Below are positions 8,251 through 10,147 of a stretch of DNA of 10,147 nt, piece after piece. The DNA is from Chloroflexota bacterium (GTDB lineage: Bacteria > Chloroflexota > Limnocylindria > Limnocylindrales > CSP1-4). Position 1 is the first letter of the stretch, and each line of letters opens with the position of its first letter. The position numbers and the translations under genes were made by a program. The DNA is taken from positions 1 to 10,147 of the forward strand of contig SCTE01000470.1 in assembly GCA_004298915.1 (NCBI GenBank). Direction: 5' to 3'. Under the pieces are notes generated by a model. That model worked only from the letters and a program-made list of their open reading frames with translations, was not told where the DNA came from and made no database searches.

Positions 8251-9234
8251 ATGAAACTCGACGAAGCGGCATTGCTCGTGCGCGCCGAAGCCGGCGAAAT
8301 CGCCGATCCCCAGACCGATCTGCCCCGGCTCGCCCGAGACGTTCAGTTCATGACCAAGGTCGACGCCCTGCTGAGTCGGATCGCGACGTCACATCGCCTA
8401 CTACTCGGCGATTCGCGCGATCTGGCCGCGATACCCTCCGGTAGCGTGCACCTCGTCGTCACATCACCCCCGTATTGGACTCTCAAGACCTATAACGACA
8501 CCGATGGCCAGCTTGGCCACCTGAGCGACTACGATGACTTCAACGCAGAGCTGGACAAGGTGTGGAAGGAGTCCCTCCGGGTACTCGTGCCAGGCGGGCG
8601 CCTCGTTTGCGTGGTCGGCGATGTATGCCTGTCACGGAGGCGAAACCATGGTCGCCACACGGTAGTCGCGCTGCACTCGACGATCTCCGAGCGGTGCCGA
8701 CGCCTCGGTTTCGATGGACTCGCCCCGATCATCTGGCACAAGATCTCCAACGCTGTCTTCGAGGCAAATGGAAACGGTGCCGGATTCCTTGGCAAGCCCT
8801 ACGAGCCCAACGCCGTTATCAAGAACGACATTGAGTACATCTTGCTTCTCCGCAAGCCGGGAGGCTACCGTAGCCCTTCCCTTGAGACGCGCCTCCTCAG
8901 CCTGATCTCCGGAACTAATCACAAGAAGTGGTTCCAGCAGATCTGGTCCGGGATCACGGGAGCATCAACCCGTGATCACCCGGCGCCGTTCCCTGCTGAG
9001 CTTGTCTCGAGGTTGATCCGGATGTTCAGCTTTGCTGGGGATACGGTTCTGGACCCATTCGTCGGGACAGGCACAACAATGCTGGCAGCGGCGGCAGCTG
9101 GCAGGAACAGCATCGGCGTTGAAATTGACCCCGCGTACGTCTTGCAGTCTGCGGAACGCATTCGTGCCAAGCTTCCGGACGAAGCTGCTTTCGTGGTCGG
9201 AGGCCTTCCAGCAGCTGCGATAGAGGCGGCTTGA
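8251..9234 (+). CDS. Site-specific DNA methyltransferase, beta class (probably N4-cytosine type)
   Basis: The product is a 327-residue SAM-dependent DNA methylase. Catalytic motif IV TSPPYW (71-76) comes first; the SAM-binding motif DPFVGTGTT (268-276), followed by GVEID with Glu291, is near the C-terminus. This order defines the beta class (pfam N6_N4_Mtase). S-P-P-Y-W rather than D-P-P-Y favours N4-cytosine methylation, although this is not decisive. VLVPGGRLVCVVGD (111-124) and YILLLRKPGGY (196-206) are other family stretches. The region between about 128 and 245 should contain target recognition. ATG 8251 is preferred: GTGAAGG at 8236-8242 is a suitable Shine-Dalgarno 8 nt upstream. GTG 8236 or ATG 8191 in the same frame are less likely, the latter overlapping nrdJ. 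It starts 23 nt after nrdJ and is followed after 19 nt by a putative endonuclease. Its codon use is visibly less GC-rich than that of nrdJ, consistent with horizontal transfer. Confidence 0.9.
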   Translation: MKLDEAALLVRAEAGEIADPQTDLPRLARDVQFMTKVDALLSRIATSHRLLLGDSRDLAAIPSGSVHLVVTSPPYWTLKTYNDTDGQLGHLSDYDDFNAELDKVWKESLRVLVPGGRLVCVVGDVCLSRRRNHGRHTVVALHSTISERCRRLGFDGLAPIIWHKISNAVFEANGNGAGFLGKPYEPNAVIKNDIEYILLLRKPGGYRSPSLETRLLSLISGTNHKKWFQQIWSGITGASTRDHPAPFPAELVSRLIRMFSFAGDTVLDPFVGTGTTMLAAAAAGRNSIGVEIDPAYVLQSAERIRAKLPDEAAFVVGGLPAAAIEAA

Positions 9235-9253
9235 TCGGACACAAGGGAATGCC

Positions 9254-9964
9254 GTGAGCTTCAAGCTTCTCGAGAGGTTCGAGGGTACGTTTCGGGGAGT
9301 CCCGTACTATCACCGGAATTCCCAGCTCGGCAATCGGATTGCCGATCTGCTCTTCGAGGACCTCTACCACCTCGATCCCCAGAGCCGGTTTCGCAACGAC
9401 GTAAACAAAGGACGAATCGTCCTTAACCCTAAAGGCGTCAGCCCTGGCCTGCGTGCCCGCCGCGGAGACGGATCCCTTGGGCCCCTCATCCCCGGTCGCT
9501 TTCCTCGCCCGTTTGAGGGCCACTCCGTTCCAGTCGGGCCGACTGCCGAGGTCGACATCGGGATCGAGGTGAAGATCCTGGCCAAGGCGATGATCAAGCA
9601 GATCGACCGGGTGATTAGTGATCTGTGTGGCCAGGCCCACCACTTCACGACGAAGAGCCCGGATGCGCTGACTGTTGGAATTGTTGGCCTCAACGTTGCG
9701 TCGTCGTACACGTCTTACGAGAGCGAGCGAGCCTATCCGACGGGCACCTATGGACCTCATCCAGCTGCTGAGGCCCCGGAGGCCGAACGTCGCCTCCGGG
9801 ACTCTGCAGAGCGATGCTTCTCGGAGTTCCTAATTCTCCCGTTCAAAGCGACGAACGTGACCCCATACCCGTTCGAGTGGGTCAACCTCGACCGGACGAA
9901 CGACGCATACGCAGCGATCCTGTCGCGTCTGCTTCGCCAATACGCCCGACAAGAAGATCGCTAG
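9254..9964 (+). CDS. Putative type II restriction endonuclease, PD-(D/E)XK-like
   Basis: This 236-residue protein is not one I recognise by name. The central segment TAEVDIGIEVKILAKAMIKQID (two pieces meeting near 98-118) contains Glu99, Asp101 and Glu105-Val-Lys107. E-X-K at the end of a hydrophobic strand followed by a helix is characteristic of PD-(D/E)XK nucleases; Lys107 would be catalytic. The preceding acidic residue is only four away (Asp101), closer than the usual ten or more, so the true metal ligand may be Asp49 or Glu35 instead. A second hydrophobic strand ALTVGIVGLNVASSYTSY follows. Start GTG 9254 has AGGGA at 9244-9248; an ATG at 9249 is out of frame. It is co-directional with and 19 nt from the methyltransferase, the usual layout of a type II R-M pair, which is the main argument for its role. 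The target site cannot be read from sequence. Confidence 0.7.
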   Translation: MSFKLLERFEGTFRGVPYYHRNSQLGNRIADLLFEDLYHLDPQSRFRNDVNKGRIVLNPKGVSPGLRARRGDGSLGPLIPGRFPRPFEGHSVPVGPTAEVDIGIEVKILAKAMIKQIDRVISDLCGQAHHFTTKSPDALTVGIVGLNVASSYTSYESERAYPTGTYGPHPAAEAPEAERRLRDSAERCFSEFLILPFKATNVTPYPFEWVNLDRTNDAYAAILSRLLRQYARQEDR

Positions 9965-9967
9965 CCA

Positions 9968-10147
9968 CTATGCGAACTGGCGGGGCCTGACCCGGCGAAA
10001 TTCGTAGCTCTCTGGCGCTGTGAGCGCCCGGAAGCACGAGTGGACGTACTCCTTGGGCCCGCCAACGGAAAGTGTTGGTCGTTCGTCGCCTTGCTGATCC
10101 AATGTTGCCTGACGCCCCCGCTTCCCCGCGATCCCGTCCCAGATCAG
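9968..10147 (-). CDS. C-terminal 59 residues of an unrecognised protein (cut by window edge)
   Basis: On the minus strand the frame beginning CTGATCTGGGACGGG at the window edge stays open for 59 codons to TAG at 9968-9970. The peptide begins LIWDGIAGKRGRQ and ends ESYEFRRVRPRQFA, with a mixed composition like a real protein, and it stops 3 bp from the convergent endonuclease stop, a typical tail-to-tail arrangement. I do not recognise the family. A second minus-strand frame is also open here, but it is Arg/Gly/Pro-rich and runs on into the endonuclease gene, so it is less likely. It could belong to the restriction-modification island or be its chromosomal flank. Confidence 0.5.
   Translation of the reverse strand: MIWDGIAGKRGRQATLDQQGDERPTLSVGGPKEYVHSCFRALTAPESYEFRRVRPRQFA

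Overview
This is a GC-rich bacterial window. Gene content (System II cytochrome c biogenesis, an adenosylcobalamin-dependent ribonucleotide reductase, a Na+/drug-type ABC exporter) and protein style suggest a Chloroflexota-like bacterium. An actinobacterial origin cannot be excluded from sequence alone.

Layout, left to right. (1) 2-328 is the 3' end of a CcsB/ResC-type cytochrome c biogenesis gene. (2) 329-917 has no gene: extremely GC-rich short repeats and palindromes, then a paired inverted-repeat element (about 554-757). (3) 918-3286 is a two-gene operon with ATGA overlap, encoding an ABC ATPase and its ABC-2 permease (NatAB-like). (4) 3287-3506 is GC-rich and holds most of a second copy of the paired element (about 3427-3630). 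Both copies have exactly 128 bp between their arms, although the intervening sequences are unrelated. (5) On the minus strand, 3507-4274 encodes an XRE-type HTH protein fused to a domain with an apparently intact PD-(D/E)XK nuclease motif. Its 3' end runs into the second element. (6) 4275-5011 is a rich divergent regulatory region: a direct repeat near the HTH gene start, an inverted repeat, four GTGG-type motifs phased at exactly 21 bp, two NrdR-like boxes, a good -35/-10 pair and a leader of about 380 nt. (7) 5012-8227 is the class II ribonucleotide reductase gene nrdJ. (8) Close behind it on the same strand lie a beta-class DNA methyltransferase (8251-9234) and a putative restriction endonuclease (9254-9964). 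Both look lower in GC than their neighbours and probably form a horizontally acquired type II restriction-modification pair. (9) The last 180 bp appear to hold the 3' end of a convergent, unrecognised minus-strand gene.

How they work together: NrdJ makes deoxyribonucleotides, and its upstream region looks controlled by NrdR and perhaps by a second, phased-site binding protein (DnaA is one candidate). The R-M genes may be read from the same transcript. The ABC operon and the CcsB fragment are independent envelope functions. The most unusual features are the fixed-spacing paired repeats, one arm of which encodes the tail of the HTH-nuclease, and the phased repeat array upstream of nrdJ.
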